9,438 nt of DNA from Deltaproteobacteria bacterium (GCA_003647385.1 QMMT01000049.1:1-9438); one strand, 5' to 3'. Shown: positions 1 to 6,840, numbered from the stretch's first letter. The notes: generated from the letters alone by a model not told the origin. Numbers and translations: made by a program.

Positions 1-297
1 CTTCTAAGGCTTATACATGCGCTTAATGAAAACGGTCTTGGAGACTATAGACTGCATTTTGTCAGGGATCTTTCAAAGCGTGAGGTTGACTTTATCATTA
101 CAGACGGTTCTAAACCTCTGGTGCTTATTGAAGCTAAAACCAAAGCCATGAAAATACCGGGATTCGCCCTTAATCTTGCAAAAAAATTTGGCAACATCCC
201 TGTTCTTGTGTTAACACACCAATCCGGGAACCTGAAAAAAATCGGCCCACAGGCCTATATAATTTCTGCCCACCATTTTTTCTCCTGTATTCCTTAA
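1..297 (+). CDS. C-terminal fragment of a DUF4143/COG1373-type AAA ATPase (5' end outside window)
   Basis: The reading frame is open from the left edge and stops at TAA (295-297), giving 98 residues of C terminus. The visible piece has the pattern KREVDFIITDG (about residues 26-36) followed by LVLIEAK (40-46). That is the D...ExK core of the restriction-endonuclease-like DUF4143 domain found at the end of COG1373 ATPases. Asp30, Glu44 and Lys46 are the likely core residues. The family usually has an N-terminal P-loop ATPase of about 200 residues, which would lie upstream of this window. Many members are standalone accessory genes of unknown role, sometimes proposed to be mobile or toxin-antitoxin associated. 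The gene converges on the helicase-nuclease gene with 33 bp between stop codons. The family call is from the motif only; the N-terminal half cannot be checked here. Confidence 0.72.
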   Translation, partial: LLRLIHALNENGLGDYRLHFVRDLSKREVDFIITDGSKPLVLIEAKTKAMKIPGFALNLAKKFGNIPVLVLTHQSGNLKKIGPQAYIISAHHFFSCIP

Positions 298-330
298 TTG
301 TCATTGTCATGTGTATTTCAACCCATATTT

Positions 331-3255
331 TCATAATTCAACCGGAACTCTGACCTGGTTGCCGGCCTTATTCTTAAAAACCAGAAATTGATTTTCTTTT
401 CCATACAGATATAAATCCCGGGTAACCCTTACATCCTGTTTGCAATACGCTATTATCTTGTCCAGCTTACCCTGGCTCCACCATTTGAGTGCCATCAGAC
501 CATCGGCACTCTTTTTGCTGCCAAGGGTCTGCGTGGCCAGGTGATCAAGGGAAAGCCTGTATCCCAATCTTTCATGAACTTTTATAAGGATATCCAGGGT
601 GGGCAGAGAAAAAAAATCAAAATCTGACAGACCGGTTAAGACCTTATAGTCAAACTTGATAATATTAAACCCGATGACCAGATCTAACTTTTGAAGATCT
701 GCACAGAGCAAGGCAATATCATCCTGGAGATATTCCAGATAAGCATCCTTCTTTGAATCATAGAGTATGGCACAGCTGACCCCCATTTTTTCAGCCTTGT
801 TCCATCCGCCGACCTCTTTGGCAGATCTTCTGGTTTCTATATCAAGGACACCATACCGTAAATTTTCTTTATCAGCTGTTTTTAAATTAAACTCTGATAT
901 TTCTTCAGATATAGATCCAACACCGGGTTTGGAACCGGGCTCAGACCCAGGCTCAAAATTGGGTTCATTGATTTTATAAACCGTTTCTTTTCCTTTACCG
1001 GATAAAATCATCTCAAGGATCTTTAAAGAGGATACTTTATCAATGGGACGGTTTCCGGACCCGCATTTAGGAGAATGCACACAGGCAGGACACCCTGATT
1101 CACACGGACATGATGCTATGGCATCAAAGGTTCTTTCAAGGAGCTCTTGTGAATGGTCAAATGCCTGTTTGGTTAAGCCCAAACCGCCAGGAACACCATC
1201 ATATATGAAAACAGCTGCCTTGCCGGTCTGGGAATGAAACGGAATGGAAATTCCCCCCAGATCATTTCTGTCCGTCATCACAAGAAGGGGCATTATGCCA
1301 ATGGCTGCATGCTCAAGCGCATGAATCCCGCCCATAAAATGCATACGGTCAGATTCAATTTTGTCTCTCACATCATCTGGAATTTCAATCCAGAGCCCTT
1401 CAGTTTCAAATTCAAGTTTTGGCAGATCCAATGGAATGATACCGATTGATTTTTGATTGGATACAAGTCTTTTGTCGTAGCCTGTAACCTGTTCGGTTAT
1501 TTTTAGTTTTCCAAATCCGACTCTGGTGCCTTTGACGCTGCATGAATCAAACTGTTCAATAATCTTTGTAGACTTTGTAGACCGTGCCTTTGTAAAATAG
1601 TGCGCATCTTTTCTCTTTGCTTCAACAATTTTCTTTTCATGATCGAACCGGGTGATAATATAAGATTTTCCACGGTGCAGATAAACAGCGCCTTTATGGG
1701 TTTCAAAATAGGATCTGTGATTGTCAATATCGCCAAGACTTTGTTTGGTATTCTCAAGAAAGATGGGAAGACTTTTTCCGGTTCCCCTCAGATTAACATC
1801 CCTGTGGGGTGATTTACGGGCAGCATACCACATGTCTCCCTGACGGCTTCTTAAAAGCCTGCCGGAATATTCCAGTTTTGATATGGCATTACCTGTTGCC
1901 TTGTCATTTAAAAAGGGTTCAAGCCGATCCAGGCTCAATTCTGCTGCTGCACATTCCAGGTGCTGTTTCATGATTACCATATTGCCGGGATTGATAATGG
2001 CCTTTTCCGGCGGCATATTAAAAAAAACATCCGGGTGGTTAATAAAATATTGATCCAATGCATCTTCATGGGCGATGAGTATCAATGCCGAATCCTTGCC
2101 ATCTCTACCGACACGACCGGCTCTCTGCCAGGTAGACATAATAGTTCCGGGATACCCGACCAATACGCATATATCCAGGTCCCCGATATCAATCCCCAGT
2201 TCCAGGGCACTGGTGGACACCACAGCTAAAAGCTCACCTGTAGTAAGTTTTTTTTCAATTATTCTCCTTTCTTCCGGCAAAAAACCAGCCCGGTACGCAC
2301 TGATTCTGTCTGAAAAAGAAGGGGCTCTCTTAGATGCCCATATGGCAATCAATTCAGTAATTTTTCTGGATTGTGTATAGCAGATCGTTCTTAATTCCCG
2401 GAAAACAGCTGAATGAATCAAAGCAATTGCTGTCTGTGCCGCTCCTTCAAGCCCTCTCATTAAAAGAACATCTTTTTTGCCACTGGGAGAACTTGATTCA
2501 TCTACAACCCTGACATCAAGACCTGTTAGTTTCCGGGCCAGGGGTGCCGGGTTTGCAATCGTTGCCGAACAAAAAACAAATACTGGACTTGCCCCGTAAA
2601 GGCGGCAGATCCTTAAAAGTCTTCTAAACACCCAGGCCATGTTTGATCCCATTACCCCCCGATAGGTATGAACTTCATCAATAACAACATATTTTAAATG
2701 TTTGAAAAAATTTTCCCACAAATGATGATGGGCCAGCATGGCCAGATGAAGCATCTCAGGGTTTGACAGCAGAATATGCGGCACAGCCTTCCTGATTTTT
2801 GATTTTTGATAAGAAGACAGATCCCCATCATAGACGGCAGCCTTTAACGGCGGGGCATCCTTATTTTTTCCCCCTGTAATACTTAGTAATTGTTGGACCA
2901 CTAAAAGCTGATCCCTTGCCAGGGCTTTTAAAGGAAACAGATAAAGGGCATGGGATTGCGGATCATCCATCAGTTGATCAATCACGGGAAGATTATAGAT
3001 AAGACTTTTCCCACTGGCTGTAGGGGTGGCAATAACAGTGTGGATGCCCTGCCCGATTAAATCCATGGCTTTTTTCTGGTGTTTGTAAAGCCTTTTGATA
3101 CCTAAAAATTCTAACAAGGGGGATAAATTGTTCTTAAATTCTGGACTGGTTGAAGCAAAAACTGCTTTTTGGGGTGGAAGTGTTTTGTGGCAGACAATAT
3201 CCCCTGCAAATCCTTTATAATTTTTCAAGGATTTAATATACTCTTTCAGGCTCAC
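331..3255 (-). CDS. mrfA: MrfA-MrfB fusion: DEAH-type superfamily 2 helicase with DUF1998 Cys cluster plus C-terminal DEDDy exonuclease domain
   Basis: The protein has 974 residues and a GTG start. Residues 1-740 are an MrfA/Hrq1-type helicase (COG1205): Q-like motif YKHQ (57-60), Walker A ATPTASGKS (76-84), Walker B/DEVH (193-196), motif III SAT (230-232), and motif VI QRAGRVGRDG (377-386). A DUF1998 region ends in a cysteine cluster (Cys716, 718, 722, 725, 731) that probably binds zinc. Residues 768-779 are a linker made of EPGS, EPGS and KPGV. Residues 800-950 form an RNase H-like exonuclease domain (YprB/RNase_H_2 type) with DIET (Asp805, Glu807), GFNIIKFD (Asp869) and YCKQD (Tyr937, Asp941), so the DEDDy set is complete. 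In Bacillus subtilis MrfA and MrfB are separate proteins that act together in excision of mitomycin C adducts, independently of UvrABC. Here one chain would hold both activities, and the TPR tail of MrfB is absent. A GGGAAAG site lies about 6-8 nt before the GTG. The start also overlaps the stop of a leader ORF. A DNA-repair role is inferred from the family. Confidence 0.9.
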   Translation of the reverse strand: MSLKEYIKSLKNYKGFAGDIVCHKTLPPQKAVFASTSPEFKNNLSPLLEFLGIKRLYKHQKKAMDLIGQGIHTVIATPTASGKSLIYNLPVIDQLMDDPQSHALYLFPLKALARDQLLVVQQLLSITGGKNKDAPPLKAAVYDGDLSSYQKSKIRKAVPHILLSNPEMLHLAMLAHHHLWENFFKHLKYVVIDEVHTYRGVMGSNMAWVFRRLLRICRLYGASPVFVFCSATIANPAPLARKLTGLDVRVVDESSSPSGKKDVLLMRGLEGAAQTAIALIHSAVFRELRTICYTQSRKITELIAIWASKRAPSFSDRISAYRAGFLPEERRIIEKKLTTGELLAVVSTSALELGIDIGDLDICVLVGYPGTIMSTWQRAGRVGRDGKDSALILIAHEDALDQYFINHPDVFFNMPPEKAIINPGNMVIMKQHLECAAAELSLDRLEPFLNDKATGNAISKLEYSGRLLRSRQGDMWYAARKSPHRDVNLRGTGKSLPIFLENTKQSLGDIDNHRSYFETHKGAVYLHRGKSYIITRFDHEKKIVEAKRKDAHYFTKARSTKSTKIIEQFDSCSVKGTRVGFGKLKITEQVTGYDKRLVSNQKSIGIIPLDLPKLEFETEGLWIEIPDDVRDKIESDRMHFMGGIHALEHAAIGIMPLLVMTDRNDLGGISIPFHSQTGKAAVFIYDGVPGGLGLTKQAFDHSQELLERTFDAIASCPCESGCPACVHSPKCGSGNRPIDKVSSLKILEMILSGKGKETVYKINEPNFEPGSEPGSKPGVGSISEEISEFNLKTADKENLRYGVLDIETRRSAKEVGGWNKAEKMGVSCAILYDSKKDAYLEYLQDDIALLCADLQKLDLVIGFNIIKFDYKVLTGLSDFDFFSLPTLDILIKVHERLGYRLSLDHLATQTLGSKKSADGLMALKWWSQGKLDKIIAYCKQDVRVTRDLYLYGKENQFLVFKNKAGNQVRVPVEL
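919..954 (-). repeat. Three 12-bp in-frame repeats encoding the interdomain linker EPGS-EPGS-KPGV
   Basis: On the coding strand the units are GAGCCTGGGTCT, GAGCCCGGTTCC and AAACCCGGTGTT, encoding residues 768-779 of the fusion protein. They sit exactly between the DUF1998 Cys cluster and the exonuclease domain. The units differ mostly at third positions, so this is an aged tandem duplication, not a recent slip. It most likely acts as a flexible hinge between the helicase and nuclease modules. Confidence 0.75.
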
Positions 3256-3320
3256 AAAACACTCTTTCCCGGTGCGGAGGCTAAGAATTTTCCTGCCGGT
3301 TCTATTGTCCTATGTGTCAT
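3252..3320 (-). CDS. Candidate 22-residue leader ORF, stop overlapping the helicase-nuclease start (GTGA)
   Basis: An ATG at 3320 opens a 23-codon frame that begins MTHRTIEPAG and ends APGKSVL, then TGA (3254-3252). An AGGAG ribosome site (3333-3329) lies 8 nt before the ATG, which is better than the site in front of the large gene. The TGA overlaps the GTG start of the MrfA-MrfB gene in a GTGA junction, the classic arrangement for translational coupling. The peptide shows no membrane segment, no signal peptide and no family I recognise. It could be a leader that controls translation of the repair gene, a small protein in its own right, or a chance frame. The overlap and the strong ribosome site are visible; function is inference. 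Confidence 0.42.
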   Translation of the reverse strand: MTHRTIEPAGKFLASAPGKSVL

Positions 3321-3331
3321 TGAAATTGCTC

Positions 3332-3360
3332 CTGTAAAGATATATTCTCACGCTTGACAG
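3332..3360. promoter_or_regulatory. Inverted repeat, candidate operator in the divergent region
   Basis: CTGTAAAG (3332-3339) and CTTGACAG (3353-3360) are 8-bp arms with one mismatch, separated by 13 AT-rich bases. The right arm contains the TTGACA that looks like a -35 box for the rightward gene, and the left arm overlaps the edge of the leader ORF ribosome site region. A repressor bound here could affect both directions. The outer CTGT...ACAG is reminiscent of SOS boxes, but the 13-bp interior is not the E. coli LexA spacing. No regulator is assigned. Confidence 0.3.
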
Positions 3361-3382
3361 CTCATATAGCATAGAGTAAGAA
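3354..3382 (+). promoter_or_regulatory. Possible sigma-70-type promoter for the histidine phosphatase/MBL pair
   Basis: A perfect -35 hexamer TTGACA (3354-3359) is followed after 17 bp by TAAGAA (3377-3382), a weak -10 (3 of 6). The gene's AGGAG follows at 3409-3413 and the ATG at 3424. The -35 and spacing support it, while the -10 is poor. Confidence 0.38.
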
Positions 3383-3392
3383 ACCTATTCAA
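3363..3392 (-). promoter_or_regulatory. Possible leftward promoter for the leader ORF and MrfA-MrfB gene
   Basis: Reading leftward, TTGAAT (3392-3387) and TATATG (3368-3363) are separated by 18 bp, each matching the consensus in 4 of 6 positions. A start just downstream would give a transcript that includes the AGGAG and ATG of the leader ORF. It overlaps the proposed rightward promoter, so the two would compete. Confidence 0.28.
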
Positions 3393-3423
3393 GCAAAGAT
3401 AAATCTTCAGGAGTGCATCATAA

Positions 3424-4107
3424 ATGGCAAAAGAATATAAACTTAAAGCAAAGCAGACTATGGATACAATCAATTACTTATTAGATGATGGAATCAAAAA
3501 GATAAGTCTGATCATACGACATTCAGCCAGATTTTTCACTGAAGAAACCCGGTTGGAACCCTTTATGGGCTTAACAGACGAGGGAAAGGACTTTGCCTTT
3601 GATTTTGGTGCTGCCATCCGCCCGAATCCAGTACCAAAATTATGTTCCAGTTTTATGGGGCGATGCATTGAAACTGCCTTTTTAATTGACAAAGGCTTTA
3701 CCCAAAAAAACAATCAAACCATTGACCACAATTGCCTTGAAAGAATGCTCACACCATTTTACGTAAAAGATATAGAAAAAGCTCTCCCCCTGATTGAAAA
3801 ACAGGGAAACGATCTTTTTTTGCGAAACTGGTTTGATAACCGCATTGATGACACTATAATGGAAAACCCTGAAAAAACCGCTGACCTTTTAAGTGAGTTT
3901 ATGGTTGAACAAATCAAAAACCTTAAAAAAAATCAGATTGCCATCTGCGTTTCCCATGACTGGAATATCTTTCCTTTAAAAGAGTTTAAGCTCGGACTGA
4001 AACATGAAACAGCAGGGGATGTGGGCTATCTTGAAGGGATTGTGTTTTTCGAAAAAGACAATCAATACTATATGACCCATTACCAGACAGACCCCATTTT
4101 ATTGTAA
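3424..4107 (+). CDS. Histidine phosphatase superfamily protein (phosphoglycerate mutase-like)
   Basis: The protein has 227 residues. LIIRHSAR (residues 29-36) is the RH signature of the histidine phosphatase superfamily, with His33 the presumed phospho-acceptor. The common Gly after RH is Ser here. A conserved arginine follows in FMGRCIETA (Arg80), and the second histidine lies in ICVSHDW (His178 of SHD). TDEGK (51-55) fits the usual 'LT..G' segment. No signal peptide or membrane segment is seen, so it should be cytoplasmic. Superfamily members dephosphorylate sugars, nucleotides or phosphohistidine proteins, and the substrate cannot be read from the sequence. The ATG is preceded by AGGAG at 3409-3413. 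It lies 26 bp upstream of an MBL-fold hydrolase on the same strand, probably in one transcript. Confidence 0.82.
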   Translation: MAKEYKLKAKQTMDTINYLLDDGIKKISLIIRHSARFFTEETRLEPFMGLTDEGKDFAFDFGAAIRPNPVPKLCSSFMGRCIETAFLIDKGFTQKNNQTIDHNCLERMLTPFYVKDIEKALPLIEKQGNDLFLRNWFDNRIDDTIMENPEKTADLLSEFMVEQIKNLKKNQIAICVSHDWNIFPLKEFKLGLKHETAGDVGYLEGIVFFEKDNQYYMTHYQTDPILL

Positions 4108-4133
4108 CGCATAAAACAACAGGGAAAATCATT

Positions 4134-4985
4134 TTGGAAAAAACAAAAATTACGATACTGTGCGAGAACAGGGCTACTGCCCAAAAAGGTATCACAGGCG
4201 AGCATGGATTTTCAGCCCTCATAGAAAAAAACAATGAAAAAATCCTTCTGGATACGGGCCAGGGAATGACACTGAAGACGAATGCAAAAGTCTTAGACAT
4301 TCATCTGCCTGATATCCGAAAGATAGTTCTAAGCCATGGTCATTACGACCATACCAGCGGACTTGAATATTTAATGCCGTGCAAAGAACAAATTGATATT
4401 TATGCCCACCCGGATATTTTTGCTCCCAAATATTCCAGCAAAAAAAAGGGAGATAAGACTGAAAAAAGGTATATCGGTATCCCATTCAGCCAGGATCGCC
4501 TCGAGACAGACATGACTGCCAGATTTCATTTTAAAAAAGAATTTTCAGAAATATCTAAAGGTATCTTTTTTTCAGGCGTGATCCCACGATTGACTGACTT
4601 TGAAGGACAGGACAAGCGGCTTTTAATTAAAGAAGGGGATTCATTTATCCAGGACCCCTTAAAAGATGACGCCTCTCTTTTGATCGAAACATCATCCGGC
4701 CCTGTCATCCTGACAGGATGTGCCCATTCCGGCATTGTCAACATCATGAATCATTTTTCAAAAAAAACCGGACACACATCTTTTCATTCCGTGATTGGAG
4801 GAACCCACCTGGGTTTTTTAAATTCTGATGAACAACTGGAAAAAACCATGGATGCCTTTGAAAAATACAATCTTGAACTCATTGCCGTTTCCCACTGCAC
4901 CGGCAATGAGGCAGCCGCTGCCTGCTATAACCGGTTCAAGGACAAATTTGCCTTTGCCAATGCCGGATGGAGTGTCCAGTTCTAA
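4134..4985 (+). CDS. MBL-fold metallo-hydrolase, COG1237 type
   Basis: The protein has 283 residues and starts at TTG, with AGGGA (4121-4125) 8 nt upstream. Metallo-beta-lactamase fold markers are all present: LLDTGQG (Asp40), the HxHxDH motif in LSHGHYDHTSG (His68, His70, Asp72, His73), GCAHSG (His198), GGTHLG (His225) and a late VSHCTG (His254). The GCAHSGIVN and GGTHLG stretches are typical of the COG1237 group, often annotated as 7,8-dihydropterin-6-yl-methyl-4-(beta-D-ribofuranosyl)aminobenzene 5'-phosphate synthase-like. That name comes from an archaeal relative and should not be taken as proven here. The protein is cytoplasmic, with no signal peptide. It follows the histidine phosphatase by 26 bp, so the two are probably co-transcribed and may act on related phosphorylated substrates. 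Its stop overlaps the convergent cmoB stop by 4 bp. Confidence 0.87.
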   Translation: MEKTKITILCENRATAQKGITGEHGFSALIEKNNEKILLDTGQGMTLKTNAKVLDIHLPDIRKIVLSHGHYDHTSGLEYLMPCKEQIDIYAHPDIFAPKYSSKKKGDKTEKRYIGIPFSQDRLETDMTARFHFKKEFSEISKGIFFSGVIPRLTDFEGQDKRLLIKEGDSFIQDPLKDDASLLIETSSGPVILTGCAHSGIVNIMNHFSKKTGHTSFHSVIGGTHLGFLNSDEQLEKTMDAFEKYNLELIAVSHCTGNEAAAACYNRFKDKFAFANAGWSVQF

Positions 4986-5953
4986 TTTGCCGTTGCAATA
5001 AAAATGGCCCGTACCGGTGCGGGATAGCCTTCCACGGTTTTATCAGGATCATGGGGATCCAGAAAATCCTTTAAGGTTTCCGTATGAATCCATTTGGTTT
5101 TTCTCTGTTCTTCCACTGATGTTTTTGTCACATCCACACAACGGATATTGGTAAAGCCTGCTCTCAAAAGCCAGGATTCCATTGCCAGAAGATCGGGAAT
5201 AAAAAAGATATTCCGCATTTTTGAATACCGGTCTTTTGGAAAAAGACAGATATTTTGTTTTGAATCAATGATGAGGTTTTCTAGAACAAGTTCTCCGCCG
5301 GGTCTCATGGAGTCACAAATATCTTTCAGCATCTGGATCGGTGATTTTCGATGATACAAAACCCCCATACAAAAAACCGTGTCAAAATACCGATTCATTT
5401 TCGGCAGCTGGTCATGGGGAACAGGAAGGCAGAATACATTATCCCGGCATAAAAGTTTCTGGATGGTAAGATATTGAAAATAAAATGAACTCTGGGGTTC
5501 TACACCCAAGACCATCAAGGGGTTGTCCGCCGCCATTTTAAACATATAATACCCGTTGCTGGAGCCGATATCCAGAATTCGTCTCCCGGTAAGATTTCCA
5601 ATGTGATTTTTAAGTCTTTCCCATTTCATCCAGGACTGCCACTCAGAATCGATCTGAATCCCGAAAAAATTAAAAGGTCCTTTTCGCCAGGGGCAAAGCT
5701 GTTTAAGCTTATCTTCCAGCAAGACATATTCTTCCAGGTTTAGATCTGATTTATCACCGATTGTTATGGCACGGCTTTCAAGATCTGTGAATGATGGTGT
5801 AAAGTCAGGAATACTTTCAAGAATTGTTTTGAATTTTAAAAAATTACCTTTGGCATGATCCAGGAATACTCTTTTTTCTTTTATAAGCTTTTTAAACTCA
5901 TCATAGCAATGATCTATTTTCAGGCGGTGCAACTGGTGAAGAAGTGTTTCCAT
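4982..5953 (-). CDS. cmoB: tRNA U34 carboxymethyltransferase CmoB
   Basis: The protein has 323 residues, the same length as E. coli CmoB. It transfers the carboxymethyl group of carboxy-S-adenosylmethionine to 5-hydroxyuridine at wobble position 34, giving 5-carboxymethoxyuridine (cmo5U). This lets certain tRNAs read extra third-position bases. Markers are PWRKGPFNFFGIQIDSEW (88-105), SAM motif I DIGSSNGYY (128-136), FDTVFCMGVLYHRKSP (190-205) and a C-terminal PAPVRAIF (311-318). Lys91, Tyr200 and Arg315, which in E. coli contact the carboxylate of the cofactor (from memory), fall at identical numbers here. Motif I has SSN where E. coli has CGS. The gene follows cmoA in the same direction, with a 20-bp tandem repeat in the gap. 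The only weak ribosome site is AAGGT about 13 nt before the ATG. The identification is firm. Confidence 0.95.
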   Translation of the reverse strand: METLLHQLHRLKIDHCYDEFKKLIKEKRVFLDHAKGNFLKFKTILESIPDFTPSFTDLESRAITIGDKSDLNLEEYVLLEDKLKQLCPWRKGPFNFFGIQIDSEWQSWMKWERLKNHIGNLTGRRILDIGSSNGYYMFKMAADNPLMVLGVEPQSSFYFQYLTIQKLLCRDNVFCLPVPHDQLPKMNRYFDTVFCMGVLYHRKSPIQMLKDICDSMRPGGELVLENLIIDSKQNICLFPKDRYSKMRNIFFIPDLLAMESWLLRAGFTNIRCVDVTKTSVEEQRKTKWIHTETLKDFLDPHDPDKTVEGYPAPVRAIFIATAN

Positions 5954-5958
5954 ATTTC

Positions 5959-5998
5959 ACTTGTGACCTTTATTGGTTGCGTGTGACCTTTATTGGTT
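5959..5998. repeat. Tandem 20-bp direct repeat between cmoA and cmoB
   Basis: The 17-mer TGTGACCTTTATTGGTT occurs at 5962-5978 and again, identically, at 5982-5998, a period of 20 bp. The second copy covers part of the cmoA stop codon (5997-5999), so nearly the whole 43-bp gap is the duplication. On the coding strand each copy carries AAAGGTCACA, a possible weak ribosome site, and the copy nearest cmoB is the one in position to serve it. Confidence 0.85.
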
Positions 5999-6800
5999 AC
6001 TTTTTTATCGCTATCATTGAGGCAAAGTTAAACCATTTAAGCCAGACATCAAACAATGAAAAACCGGCATTTAAAATTCTGTTTTGATGGGTTTCAATGG
6101 TATCCGGGATGAGGACTTTATCAAGGGCATCTCTTTTTTGACTGATCTCAAGCTGGGAATACCCGTTTTCAACCTTGAAGGTTCTATAAAATTCCAATTG
6201 AAGATCATCCAGTACTTTTGATTCATGAATTGTTTTTTCCGTTAAAATAAGGATACCGTTTGAATTCATCCCCTGATAGATTTTTTTTATCAAATCGTCT
6301 CGTTTTTCCATGTCAAGAAATTGCAGGGTCAGGTTAATTAAAACCACTGATGCATTCTTAATCTGAATATCTTCTAAAAAACCGCAGACCAGATCAACCT
6401 TTGATTGATAATCATATTTTTCAATTCGTTTTAAGTATTTTTCAATCATTGGTATGGAACTATCCACGGCAACCATGGAGAGATTTCTTTGCTTTAATTG
6501 ATCCAGGATCAACACACCTAAGTTTCCATGGGAACAGCCAAGATCATAAATGCGGCTGCCATCCTGAAAATATTGGGCTGCAAGCTGGGATTGCCGTTGA
6601 ATGCTTTCCATATAAAAAGGTACGGATCGATTCAGCATATCGTCAAATACGTCGGTGACCTCTTCATTAAATTCAAACGGTTTGACTTTCTTTTTTTTTA
6701 TTGCAAATACTTTGTCTTTTTCCATTTTGCCATCTGAAAAATAATTTTTTGTTCCTTTTATAATATTTAGTGAAGAAGTGCAAGAATGCCCCAAATCCAT
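5997..6800 (-). CDS. cmoA: Carboxy-S-adenosyl-L-methionine synthase CmoA
   Basis: CmoA makes carboxy-SAM from SAM and prephenate, supplying the cofactor for CmoB next door. The 267-residue product has FEFNEEVTDVFDDMLNRSVP (42-61), SAM motif I YDLGCSHG (85-92), AVDSSIPMIE (111-120), LINLTLQFLD (144-153), KIYQGMNSNG and NGYSQLEISQKR (202-213). Arg213 is the likely counterpart of the E. coli arginine that holds the cofactor carboxylate. E. coli CmoA has 247 residues. The first ATG (6800) has GGGA 7 nt upstream and gives a 25-residue extension with no counterpart in E. coli. A second ATG at 6725 (Met26) would give 242 residues, closer to the family, but has no good ribosome site. I keep the upstream start on ribosome-site evidence. 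The function is firm; the start is uncertain. Confidence 0.94.
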   Translation of the reverse strand: MDLGHSCTSSLNIIKGTKNYFSDGKMEKDKVFAIKKKKVKPFEFNEEVTDVFDDMLNRSVPFYMESIQRQSQLAAQYFQDGSRIYDLGCSHGNLGVLILDQLKQRNLSMVAVDSSIPMIEKYLKRIEKYDYQSKVDLVCGFLEDIQIKNASVVLINLTLQFLDMEKRDDLIKKIYQGMNSNGILILTEKTIHESKVLDDLQLEFYRTFKVENGYSQLEISQKRDALDKVLIPDTIETHQNRILNAGFSLFDVWLKWFNFASMIAIKK

Positions 6801-6840
6801 TTCATTATCCCTTGACTCAAGTTATTTCATAATGGTATCT

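Noticed and set aside
298..330. Terminator between the DUF4143 fragment and the helicase-nuclease gene
   Set aside because: The 33 bp contain no stem with a T-run, only short repeats of attgtca.
767..979. 70-codon plus-strand ORF over the linker region
   Set aside because: It lies antisense within the helicase-nuclease gene, has no ribosome site and no recognisable motif; the opposite frame has clear DEDDy and linker features.
2075..2380. 101-codon plus-strand ORF
   Set aside because: Antisense shadow of helicase motifs V and VI; composition follows the opposite strand codons.
3252..3320. Frameshift that split the N terminus of the helicase
   Set aside because: The leader frame lacks any helicase-like sequence and the large gene has a plausible start of its own; coupling explains the overlap better.
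3986..4300. 104-codon minus-strand ORF spanning the phosphatase/hydrolase junction
   Set aside because: Covers two strong opposite-strand genes and shows no family motif.
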